Source: Thiothrix sp. (GTDB lineage: Bacteria > Pseudomonadota > Gammaproteobacteria > Thiotrichales > Thiotrichaceae). From it: a DNA stretch of 64,000 nt. The translations under genes and the position numbers were made by a program. The stretch covers positions 1-64,000 of the forward strand of contig SSFA01000009.1 in NCBI GenBank assembly GCA_008015155.1. Direction: 5' to 3'. Positions 19,841-27,084 of the stretch are shown in pieces (positions within the stretch are counted from its first letter, which is position 1; every line of letters starts with the position of its first letter). The notes under the pieces are model-generated. The model ran no database searches and was not told the origin of the DNA. It saw only the letters and a list, made by a program, of their open reading frames with translations.

Positions 19841-20557
19841 ATGAGTATAAAGCAGTCAGTGCTGCGGGTTTATAATGGCAATCCTACGCAAGGTGGGACG
19901 TTTGCGGGAACAGCTTTTTTTATCAAACCGCAATTATTATTAAGCGCCTACCATGTGTTTAAGGTCGATTGCCCCAATGGCGCGTATTTGCAATTACCTG
20001 AATGTGAAATCTGGCCAGTGCTCTTATCAGAGATTGAGCAAGGCAAAACCACTTATGGCGAGCGCGATATTGCCCTAATTCATCTGCCAAGATCTTTTCC
20101 CATGTACTGCCCACCGCTAGCAGCACGTAATCCCGCAAGTGGTGATGCTGTAACATTGTGGGGATTTTTTGATGCGCAGCAATCCCTACATGAAAGATAC
20201 ACATGGATTAGTGGTTATGTTGGTGTGCAACACGCTTTCAATATGGCAGGGAGCATCCCACGGGGTATGAGTGGCGGTGCAGTATTATTTGAAGGGCAGC
20301 TCATAGGCTTAATTTACGCACGCGATGCGGATAAGAATATATCCTACTGTATACCTATTGATGCTATTAAAGAGGCTCTTAATAAAATAACTGATACAAA
20401 CAGCTCCCAACCTCAAAGACATCACATAACCTCCAAGACCTTTAAGCAAATAAAAGAATTACATGAATTTAAAGACCTTGTAGCTCCAGAATTAATAAAG
20501 ACCTATGAAATGAGGCTCTTAGATAAATGGTTTGAGGAATACACAAAGTATGACTAA
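19841..20557 (+). CDS. Trypsin-like serine protease of a conflict-type cassette
   Basis: This 238-residue protein has the full chymotrypsin-fold triad: His38 (LSAYHVF), Asp76 (ERDIALIHL) and Ser144 (PRGMSGGAV). It has no signal peptide, so it acts in the cytosol, unlike DegP-type periplasmic proteases. The last 45 residues after about 190 are charged and helical (FKQIKELHEFKDLV) and might be a partner-binding tail. It sits between a Trypco1-like gene and a TPR gene with which it overlaps by 8 nt. In described NTPase-linked conflict systems such proteases act as effectors. No NTPase is encoded here. Confidence 0.75.
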   Translation: MSIKQSVLRVYNGNPTQGGTFAGTAFFIKPQLLLSAYHVFKVDCPNGAYLQLPECEIWPVLLSEIEQGKTTYGERDIALIHLPRSFPMYCPPLAARNPASGDAVTLWGFFDAQQSLHERYTWISGYVGVQHAFNMAGSIPRGMSGGAVLFEGQLIGLIYARDADKNISYCIPIDAIKEALNKITDTNSSQPQRHHITSKTFKQIKELHEFKDLVAPELIKTYEMRLLDKWFEEYTKYD

Positions 20558-21116
20558 AAAACCAATTACATTTATTGACGATAGGGCTTTAGCAAAACAC
20601 TTTAGCCAACAAGCTGACTCTCTAGAATTAGAAGGGAACATTACCGAAGCACTTCAGATAAGAAGAGAAAAGGAGCTAAGACTTCACCAAAAAAATGGTG
20701 ATCAGCATGCTGTTGCTATTACTCAAGGCAAAATCGCTAATATTCTTCAAATTCAGGGTCAACTTGATCAGGCTCTGCGTATCCGCTCTGAGGAAGAATT
20801 GCCTGTCTATGAACAACTCGGCGACGTGCGCTCTATCTCCATTACTAAAGACCAAATCGCTGATATTTACTTTCAACAAAATAGAGAGGTTGAAGCAATA
20901 ACAATATATGAAGCCATTTTGCCGATTTATGAAAAATTGGGTGATAAACGAGCTTTGCTAATTGCTCAGGCTAATCTAGCGTTTATATATTTACAAACCG
21001 GTGAAAATCTTGAGCGCGCTAGACAGCTATTAAACAGCGCTTTACAAGCTGCACAAGAAATGCAAATCCCTGAAGCCGCGCAAATTGAAGAGATTTTGAG
21101 GCAAATCGCTGACTAA
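20550..21116 (+). CDS. TPR-repeat protein coupled to the trypsin-like protease
   Basis: This 188-residue all-helical protein has about four tetratricopeptide units of roughly 40 residues: EALQIRREKEL, then QALRIRSEEEL, then EAITIYEAILPIYEKLGD, then RARQLLNSALQAAQ. The spacing is like that of TPR_10/12 arrays in Fic, CHAT and STAND-linked proteins. There is no signal peptide. The ATG at 20550 overlaps the protease 3' end by 8 nt, showing translational coupling and suggesting a stable partner or sensor for the protease. Its stop codon directly abuts the stop of the opposing PIN toxin gene. Confidence 0.75.
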   Translation: MTKKPITFIDDRALAKHFSQQADSLELEGNITEALQIRREKELRLHQKNGDQHAVAITQGKIANILQIQGQLDQALRIRSEEELPVYEQLGDVRSISITKDQIADIYFQQNREVEAITIYEAILPIYEKLGDKRALLIAQANLAFIYLQTGENLERARQLLNSALQAAQEMQIPEAAQIEEILRQIAD

Positions 21117-21130
21117 TTACTGAAGTAATT
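21115..21130. repeat. Perfect dyad at the convergent stop codons
   Basis: AATTACT and AGTAATT are perfect inverted repeats around GA. They cover the last bases of the TPR gene and the final codons of the opposing PIN toxin, which have no spacer between their stops. Without a T-run it is not a classical terminator. Confidence 0.4.
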
Positions 21131-21515
21131 GAAACAAGCCAGAATGAGCGGCTTTGCGATCAAAGGTGAGCGTATAACTTGCCCCCAAACATTGATGCAC
21201 GCGACTCAATAAATAATCTGAAAAGTCCGCATGACCTTGTAAATAATCTTGCCACGCCAAAATAGCCAAATCGGCGGATTCAACCGAAAATTCACGGCAG
21301 GTCAAAATAGAGTGAATGACTTCACCCACTTGTTGGCGTGAATAGTGGTATGCCCTCGATAAAACCCAAGCCACCTCACATAACACAATATGACTAATTA
21401 CGGCTGGCTCTTGCTCAGTCAACTGCTCCTCCATAAAGCGATTCACCAATTCGGTCTGTGCGGGCTCATCTTGCGTTATATAACGCACCAATATATTCGT
21501 ATCCAAACCGATCAT
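21117..21515 (-). CDS. PIN-domain toxin (VapC-like)
   Basis: This 132-residue PIN-domain protein starts MIGLDTNILVRYI, giving the first acid at Asp5. It continues with an acidic Glu in LCEVAW, Asp in ADFSDYLLSRV and Asp in LTFDRKA, completing a PIN active site for RNA cleavage. It overlaps the upstream AbrB-type antitoxin by ATGA, the usual toxin-antitoxin coupling. It is transcribed leftward, towards the TPR gene. Confidence 0.85.
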   Translation of the reverse strand: MIGLDTNILVRYITQDEPAQTELVNRFMEEQLTEQEPAVISHIVLCEVAWVLSRAYHYSRQQVGEVIHSILTCREFSVESADLAILAWQDYLQGHADFSDYLLSRVHQCLGASYTLTFDRKAAHSGLFQLLQ

Positions 21516-21745
21516 TCACTGGCTGCCTTAGCAATCGCTTCATCCATAGCTTCTAAAGAAACGGGCTTAGCCGGTTTTGGCAACATACCCTTCAGACTTT
21601 TCACCGATCTAGTGACAGGCAATAAAAACAAGCGCCCATTATCACCAAACACAAACTCCACCCTATCACCGGGGTTGAGCTTGAGGGCATCGCGAGCAGG
21701 CTTGGGAATAGTAATCTGGCCCTTAGCCGTTAAGGTTGCAAGCAT
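21512..21745 (-). CDS. AbrB/MazE-type antitoxin
   Basis: This 77-residue protein begins MLATLTAKGQITIPKPARDA, the signature of SpoVT/AbrB swapped-hairpin DNA-binding domains, then GDRVEFVF. The C-terminal part (VSLEAMDEAIAKAASE) should bind and neutralise the PIN toxin encoded next. The start at 21745 is chosen over an in-frame codon at 21766 because AAGGTAAG lies just before it and the domain starts there. Confidence 0.88.
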   Translation of the reverse strand: MLATLTAKGQITIPKPARDALKLNPGDRVEFVFGDNGRLFLLPVTRSVKSLKGMLPKPAKPVSLEAMDEAIAKAASE

Positions 21746-21937
21746 TGTCTTACCTTCTTGGAACATTTCTTACTTTCCTGAGTATAGCATTTAAGTAAGA
21801 CATCAGCACTGATGAGACTTAGTTTTATATTCAACAATTAACAAGCAACTTGAGCCAAACCCTCTTTTATTGCACCATGCTCCGCACTAAAACAAGATCA
21901 GCCCGCACCACCTAACTTCAAAGCCAAGGAGTCCTCC

Positions 21938-22897
21938 ATGCCCCAAGCTCACTACCAAGATTTAGGTGATGGTATTTATTGCATTGATACCGCGCTGTGC
22001 CGCGATGATTTCGCAGCCTGCTATTTAATAGTGGAAGGCGATGCGGCAGCGTTTGTAGATAGCGGCACTTATCACAGCGTGCCCTTGATTATGCAAGCTT
22101 TAGCGGATGTGGGCTTGACGCCTGAGCAAGTGAAATATGTCATTCCGACCCATGTACATCTCGATCATGCCGGTGGTGCGGGTGAATTGATGCGTTTGTG
22201 CCCAAATGCAACCATGATCGTGCATCCGAAAGGTGCGCCGCATATGATTGATCCCACCAAATTAATAGCTGGCGCAACGGCGGTTTATGGTGCTGAAGTG
22301 TTTAGGCGCGATTACGGGACGTTGACACCAGTACCGAAAGAGCGCGTGATTGCTGCCGAAGATGCTTATGAGCTGGATTTAAACGGACGTAAGTTAGGAT
22401 TTTATGACACGCCCGGCCACGCGAATCACCACGGTAGTATTTTCGACGAGCGCACCCGCTCATGGTTTACCGGCGATACCTTCGGCATTTCCTATCGCGA
22501 TTTCGACACTGAGCAAGGCGCTTGGTTATTTGCTACCACCACACCAGTGGCATTCGATCCCGAAGGCTGGAAAAACACTTTGGTTAAATACGAAAGCAAA
22601 AACCCCAAAGCCATGTTGCTGACTCACTATAGCCGTGTCACTGAATTAGAGCGCCTCTTCCCTTTATTACGCCAAAGCCTGCAAGACATGGTTGAGATTG
22701 CTTTGAGTGAAGAAGCGCAAGCTGAAGGCCGTTTGCCACGCATTCAAGAAAAAATCGCACAGAATCTAGTCGCAAGTGCACAAGCGCATGGTGTGAATTT
22801 TAGTGAAGATAAAATCCGCGACTTATTAGCGCTCGATATTGATCTGAATGGGCAAGGCTTAGAAGTCTGGCTACAACGTCGTGCGAAAGCTGCTTAA
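21938..22897 (+). CDS. MBL-fold metallo-hydrolase
   Basis: This 319-residue cytosolic protein has the metallo-beta-lactamase core: VDSGTY after the first strands, the metal motif THVHLDHAGG, a later GHANHH segment and WFTGDTFG carrying the bridging Asp. An extra C-terminal helical domain of about 90 residues follows. Substrates of this superfamily range from thioesters to persulfides and cannot be assigned here. AAGGAG precedes the ATG. Its stop touches the ATG of the TauE/SafE gene, and an FAH-family gene follows, so the three are one operon. Confidence 0.85.
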   Translation: MPQAHYQDLGDGIYCIDTALCRDDFAACYLIVEGDAAAFVDSGTYHSVPLIMQALADVGLTPEQVKYVIPTHVHLDHAGGAGELMRLCPNATMIVHPKGAPHMIDPTKLIAGATAVYGAEVFRRDYGTLTPVPKERVIAAEDAYELDLNGRKLGFYDTPGHANHHGSIFDERTRSWFTGDTFGISYRDFDTEQGAWLFATTTPVAFDPEGWKNTLVKYESKNPKAMLLTHYSRVTELERLFPLLRQSLQDMVEIALSEEAQAEGRLPRIQEKIAQNLVASAQAHGVNFSEDKIRDLLALDIDLNGQGLEVWLQRRAKAA

Positions 22898-23650
22898 ATG
22901 GACTTAAGTTTACAGGCTTGGCTTCTGACCTTTGTTGCTGTGAGCATTGTGGGCATCTCCAAAGGCGGTTTTGGCGGTGGCTTTGGTATGCTCGCTGTGC
23001 CGATTATGGCTTTGGCTATGCCTCCGATGATGGCCGCAGCGGTTTTATTACCCGTGCTTTGTGCGATGGATTTAATGGCGATGCGCGCTTATTGGCGGCG
23101 TTGGTCATTAGAGCATATAAAAATCACGGTTCCTGCTGCGATTGTTGGCACGATTATCGGCGCATTCACTTTTCGATATTTGAATGCTGATCATATTCGT
23201 TTCGTGATTGGTCTGATTTCAGCGGGTTTTGCCCTAAATAATTGGTTTAAACCGGCGCAGCGTTGGATTAAAAACAAGCCAGGGCCGAATGCAGGACGGT
23301 TTTGGGGCTTCACCTCCGGTTTTACCAGCTTTGTATCGCACACGGGTGGCCCGCCTTTAAGTGTTTATTTATTACCGCAAAAGCTGGATAAAACCACGCT
23401 ACAAGCCACCACCGTCTTATTTTTCACTATCGTGAATTACTTTAAGCTGATTCCGTATGCCCTGCTCGGGCAATTGAATCTGGTGAATATCAAAATCTCG
23501 CTGATCTTATTGCCAATAGCAGCTCTAGCGATTGGTCTAGGTGTGTACCTGCATAAGCGCGTGTCGGATAAGCTATTTTATCAGATTACTTATATTGTCC
23601 TGTTTGTCACCGGTTTGAAATTGATGTATGACGGCTGGCAAGGGTTTTAG
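22898..23650 (+). CDS. TauE/SafE-family anion exporter
   Basis: This 250-residue integral membrane protein has about eight hydrophobic segments and the family hallmarks GISKGGFGGGFGMLAVP near the N-terminus and SHTGGPPLSVYLLP in the second half. TauE/SafE proteins are proposed to move sulfite, sulfoacetate or other small organic anions across the inner membrane. The start codon follows the MBL stop without a gap. In a sulfur oxidiser, sulfite export is plausible, but linkage with an FAH-family enzyme points equally to a carboxylate. Confidence 0.88.
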   Translation: MDLSLQAWLLTFVAVSIVGISKGGFGGGFGMLAVPIMALAMPPMMAAAVLLPVLCAMDLMAMRAYWRRWSLEHIKITVPAAIVGTIIGAFTFRYLNADHIRFVIGLISAGFALNNWFKPAQRWIKNKPGPNAGRFWGFTSGFTSFVSHTGGPPLSVYLLPQKLDKTTLQATTVLFFTIVNYFKLIPYALLGQLNLVNIKISLILLPIAALAIGLGVYLHKRVSDKLFYQITYIVLFVTGLKLMYDGWQGF

Positions 23651-23662
23651 AGGAGAATCAAG

Positions 23663-24550
23663 ATGAGATTAGGTAGCTGCTTTTATCAAAACCAAACTTA
23701 TGTCTTCATTGAGCAAGATGACCACCTGCTATTACCAGCACTAGAACCTGCATTTGCCCAAGCAGGCTGGCAGGATTTACAGGTATTAATTGAGCAAGCC
23801 ACTGAGTTTCAAGCTGTTTTAAGGCAAGCGACTACAGCTATGCAAGTTTCAGCCAAGGATGTTCAATGGCTCGCACCGATTCCGCGCCCACGGAAAAATA
23901 TTATGTGCATGGGTTTAAACTATTTCGAGCATATTGAAGAAGCTTTAAATCTCAGCGGCAAAACGCCTAAAAAACCCAGTTCCCCGATTGTTTTCACCAA
24001 ATCAGTCACTAGCGTAATCGGTCATGAGGCTGAAATTCCTTACGACCCCGATACCTGCTCGCAGTTGGACTGGGAGTCGGAATTAGGTGTGGTTATAGGT
24101 AAAAGTGGGCGCAAAATTAGTCCAGAAAACGCGTTTGAGCATATCTTTGGTTATACCGTGATTAACGATATTAGCGCGCGCGATATTCAGCTCAATCACA
24201 AACAGTATTTTCTAGGTAAAAGTATTGATGGCGGTTGCCCGATTGGCCCCGTGATTGTCACTCCAGATGAAATTGCCGATCCGCAAAATCTCAAGATTGC
24301 CTGCCGCGTGAATGGCATCACCAAGCAAGATTCAAATACCCATCTCATGTTGTTCAAAATAGCGGAAATTATCTCCACACTGTCACGTGCTATGCCCTTG
24401 GAAGCGGGTGATATTATTGCCACGGGCACGCCCAGTGGCGTGGGTTTTGCGCGCACGCCACCCGAATATTTACAGCCGGGCGATGTGGTGGAATGCGAGG
24501 TGGAAACGATTGGCGTGCTACGTAATCGAATCGGCCACCCTAGCCTCTAG
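23663..24550 (+). CDS. Fumarylacetoacetate hydrolase (FAH) family enzyme
   Basis: This 295-residue protein has a degenerate N-terminal domain and a C-terminal FAH fold. Visible are LNYFEHIEE, SPIVFTKS, the metal-binding Glu pair in DWESELGVVIGK, NDISARDIQ, KSIDGGCPIGP and the terminal GDIIATGTPSGVG. Members hydrolyse or decarboxylate C-C bonds in acylpyruvates and related acids using Mg2+. It ends 11 nt inside the convergent comM gene. GAGGAG precedes the ATG 12 nt after the transporter. Confidence 0.88.
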   Translation: MRLGSCFYQNQTYVFIEQDDHLLLPALEPAFAQAGWQDLQVLIEQATEFQAVLRQATTAMQVSAKDVQWLAPIPRPRKNIMCMGLNYFEHIEEALNLSGKTPKKPSSPIVFTKSVTSVIGHEAEIPYDPDTCSQLDWESELGVVIGKSGRKISPENAFEHIFGYTVINDISARDIQLNHKQYFLGKSIDGGCPIGPVIVTPDEIADPQNLKIACRVNGITKQDSNTHLMLFKIAEIISTLSRAMPLEAGDIIATGTPSGVGFARTPPEYLQPGDVVECEVETIGVLRNRIGHPSL

Positions 24551-26051
24551 CCGCTAAACGATCCAAAGCCCGATACGACAAAGCTTCAGTCAAATGCTTG
24601 GTTTGAATCGCTTCGCTTTCCGTCAGATCCGCAATCGTGCGCGCTACTTTCAAAATCCGATGATAAGCGCGCGCGGATAATTTGAACTGTTCCATAGCAT
24701 GACTGAGCAAATTGCGATCTTTAGCGCTCAAAGCACAATACTGATCTACCTCTGCACCCGATAGTTGATTATTAATTTTCTGCTGGCGCTGCTGTTGACG
24801 CACCCTTGCTTGTTCTACGCGACTACGCACTTCAGCACTGCCCTCGCCTACCACCAAGGATTGCAAATCTTCTTGCTTTACTCGCGGCACATCGACTTGC
24901 AAATCAATTCGATCTAAAAAGGGCGCAGAAATACGTGCACGATGGCGCTTTTGTTGTTCTGGCGTGCATTCGCAATTGGCTTGAAAATCACAAGCTCGAC
25001 CTTGTGGGCAAGGATTCATTGCAGCCACCAATTGAAATTGAGCCGGATAAGTAGCTTGCCGTGCAGCACGTGATAAAGTGATTTTGCCGGTTTCCAAAGG
25101 CTCACGTAGCGTGTCTAAAGCTTTACGGTCAAATTCCGTTAGTTCATCTAAAAACAAAACACCATGATGCGCTAGCGAAATTTCTCCCGGTAGCACCTGC
25201 GAACCACCACCCACCAAGGCAACACCGGAGGATGTATGGTGTGGTTCACGCATAGGCCTCTGCCCCCAGCGACTTACATCGAAACCTTGATGGCTAATCG
25301 ACGCAATTGTTGCAGACTCTAAAGCCTCTTCTTCGGTTAAATCAGGCAAGATAGTGACTAAACGACTAGCCAGCATAGTTTTACCGGTTCCGGGTGGGCC
25401 TACCATGAGTAGATTATGACCGCCAGCCGCTGCAATTTCTAAAGCACGACGCGCTTGGAACTGTCCTTTGACTTCACGCAGATCAAATGAGTAAGTTTGA
25501 GCTTGTACCTGAATATCTTGTTCCCAACGTGCTAGCAGTGCTTCCCCTTGCAGATGCTTAACAACTTCTTGCAAATGACGCGCCGGATAGACTTTCAAGC
25601 CTTTAATTAAACAAGCTTCATCCGCATTATCTAAGGGTAAAATTAATTTACGACGCATGCTATGTGCGTTCACTGCTGTCGGTAAAACGCCGCGTACTCC
25701 ACGTAAATGCCCACCTAAAGATAATTCACCTAAAAACTCATAACCGGTTAATTGTTCTTGAGGAATTTGTTCACTTGCAGCCAAAATTCCCAAAGCAATT
25801 GGTAAATCAAAACGCCCGCCATCTTTAGGAATATCGGCAGGAGCTAAATTGACGGTGATGCGCTTAACTGGAAAATTTAATCCGGAATTAATAATCGCGG
25901 CACGGACTCGATCACGACTTTCTTTAACCGCTGTTTCTGGCATACCAACAATAGAAAAACTTGGTAAGCCATTAGCCAAATGCACTTCAACGCTAACTAA
26001 TGGGGAATCAAGGCCGGCATTCGTGCGGCTATATACAATCGCAAGACTCAT
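24540..26051 (-). CDS. comM: ComM/YifB-type AAA+ ATPase
   Basis: This 503-residue protein has an N-terminal Lon-protease-like domain (starting SLAIVYSRTNAGLDSPLV), a Mg-chelatase-type AAA+ module with Walker A GPPGTGKT and Walker B VLFLDELTEF, a Cys-containing insert (CPQGRACDFQANCECT), and a C-terminal Mg-chelatase helical domain (SARAYHRILKVARTIADL). ComM helicases promote branch migration during natural transformation, and many non-competent bacteria carry them too. It converges on the FAH gene with an 11-nt overlap. Confidence 0.93.
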   Translation of the reverse strand: MSLAIVYSRTNAGLDSPLVSVEVHLANGLPSFSIVGMPETAVKESRDRVRAAIINSGLNFPVKRITVNLAPADIPKDGGRFDLPIALGILAASEQIPQEQLTGYEFLGELSLGGHLRGVRGVLPTAVNAHSMRRKLILPLDNADEACLIKGLKVYPARHLQEVVKHLQGEALLARWEQDIQVQAQTYSFDLREVKGQFQARRALEIAAAGGHNLLMVGPPGTGKTMLASRLVTILPDLTEEEALESATIASISHQGFDVSRWGQRPMREPHHTSSGVALVGGGSQVLPGEISLAHHGVLFLDELTEFDRKALDTLREPLETGKITLSRAARQATYPAQFQLVAAMNPCPQGRACDFQANCECTPEQQKRHRARISAPFLDRIDLQVDVPRVKQEDLQSLVVGEGSAEVRSRVEQARVRQQQRQQKINNQLSGAEVDQYCALSAKDRNLLSHAMEQFKLSARAYHRILKVARTIADLTESEAIQTKHLTEALSYRALDRLAARG

Positions 26052-26141
26052 GGGGTTATTTATATTATTCTTATTTTTAATATGTAAAAATTTTGTGCGT
26101 CCTTAAGTGCAAATGCAAGCTGAAACGATAAAAGGCTCAAC

Positions 26142-26174
26142 TTAACAAACACTCGCCAAGCAAGTATTTGTTAA
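26142..26174. repeat. Imperfect inverted repeat upstream of comM
   Basis: TTAACAAA-C-ACT pairs with AGT-A-TTTGTTAA (11 of 12 positions) around 9 nt. It lies between the comM start and the end of the next leftward gene and may be a weak terminator for that gene or an operator for comM. There is no T-run. Confidence 0.3.
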
Positions 26175-26195
26175 TGCATCAGGTCTGCTTAGTCT

Positions 26196-26546
26196 TTAAT
26201 GTGGGGTCGGTAGGTGCACGGCGCGTTCGTTATTCCTTAGTTTAGCTTGAATAGTCCGCTCAGCCCAACGCAGCAAAGTTAATAATTGACGTCGCTCATT
26301 AGCCTGTAGTCCGTTTTGGCGAAAGCGTGCCTCGATAATTTTAATACGATTTTGTTGATTGATGAGGATAATGCGCTCCTGCTCGGTCAAAGCACCAGTG
26401 CGGTAACCTTCTTCAATTTTTCTAGCGTGTTCTGCTTGGATAGCATTAATACTACTTTTAAGCGCGATAGGTGAAGCTTGTGCTAATGAACTGACTAGCA
26501 CGAGACTTAAAAGGGTAGACCTCAACGAGATCGATTTGTTATTCAT
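26196..26546 (-). CDS. Small secreted protein with EF-like GxLTxxE repeats
   Basis: This 116-residue protein has a signal peptide ending near LAQA (residue about 24). The mature part contains a duplicated pattern: RKIEEGYRTGALTEQE, then RFRQNGLQANERRQL. This is like a common family of proteobacterial secreted proteins with R-I--G---G-LT--E repeats and no known function. The second copy is degenerate. The protein is rich in Arg and Asn. AAGGAG precedes the ATG. Confidence 0.65.
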   Translation of the reverse strand: MNNKSISLRSTLLSLVLVSSLAQASPIALKSSINAIQAEHARKIEEGYRTGALTEQERIILINQQNRIKIIEARFRQNGLQANERRQLLTLLRWAERTIQAKLRNNERAVHLPTPH

Positions 26547-26740
26547 GTTATGCTCCTTAGATTATTTTATTGCCCTAAAGTGAACTCAACCCCATTCACT
26601 GCTCAATAAGACGCCAGATCAAAAAGAAGCGTTTAAAGACTAATTATTAATTCATTTTATTTTCACATTTTATCCCGGATTTATGCCCAGTCAGTCTAAA
26701 TGTGTATTAACTCAGCAATAGCTCTTGTTATAAGGGTATT

Positions 26741-26998
26741 ATGAACTTGCTAAACTCTCGTCCTATCATCTATTTTATTCTAGGTATGCTGTTAGGCGGC
26801 GGCTCCGGCTATGCCTATGAATTTCAGACTAAGTATAGTTCAGCTGTTGACCCACAGTTGCTTAGCCCATTATTAAATTTATTGCTGCATTTAACTATTT
26901 GGGGGGTGATGTTGGGGGGATTAATAATTTTGCTGAGTCGAGGCTTGTCACTGGTATTTTTAGAGACCGAAAAACCGCGCAAGCGTAGTTGGCGCTAA
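26741..26998 (+). CDS. Small two-helix membrane protein
   Basis: This 85-residue protein has two transmembrane segments, about residues 8-24 (with a GMLLGGGSGYAY glycine zipper) and 43-68, and a basic C-terminal tail (KPRKRSWR) that would stay in the cytosol. No family is recognised. AAGGG lies before the ATG, and a strong terminator follows 39 nt after its stop, so it looks like a genuine one-gene transcript. Confidence 0.6.
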   Translation: MNLLNSRPIIYFILGMLLGGGSGYAYEFQTKYSSAVDPQLLSPLLNLLLHLTIWGVMLGGLIILLSRGLSLVFLETEKPRKRSWR

Positions 26999-27036
26999 AG
27001 CTTAAAACTTAAGATTTCATTAAATGATTTTATAAA

Positions 27037-27064
27037 AAAACGCCGCTTCTAGGAGCGGCGTTTT
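27037..27064. terminator. Bidirectional intrinsic terminator
   Basis: AAAACGCCGCT and AGCGGCGTTTT form a perfect 11-bp stem around a 6-nt loop. It separates the small membrane protein gene from the convergent secreted-protein gene. Confidence 0.88.
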
Positions 27065-27084
27065 GTTGCTAGCTTGACTAGTTC

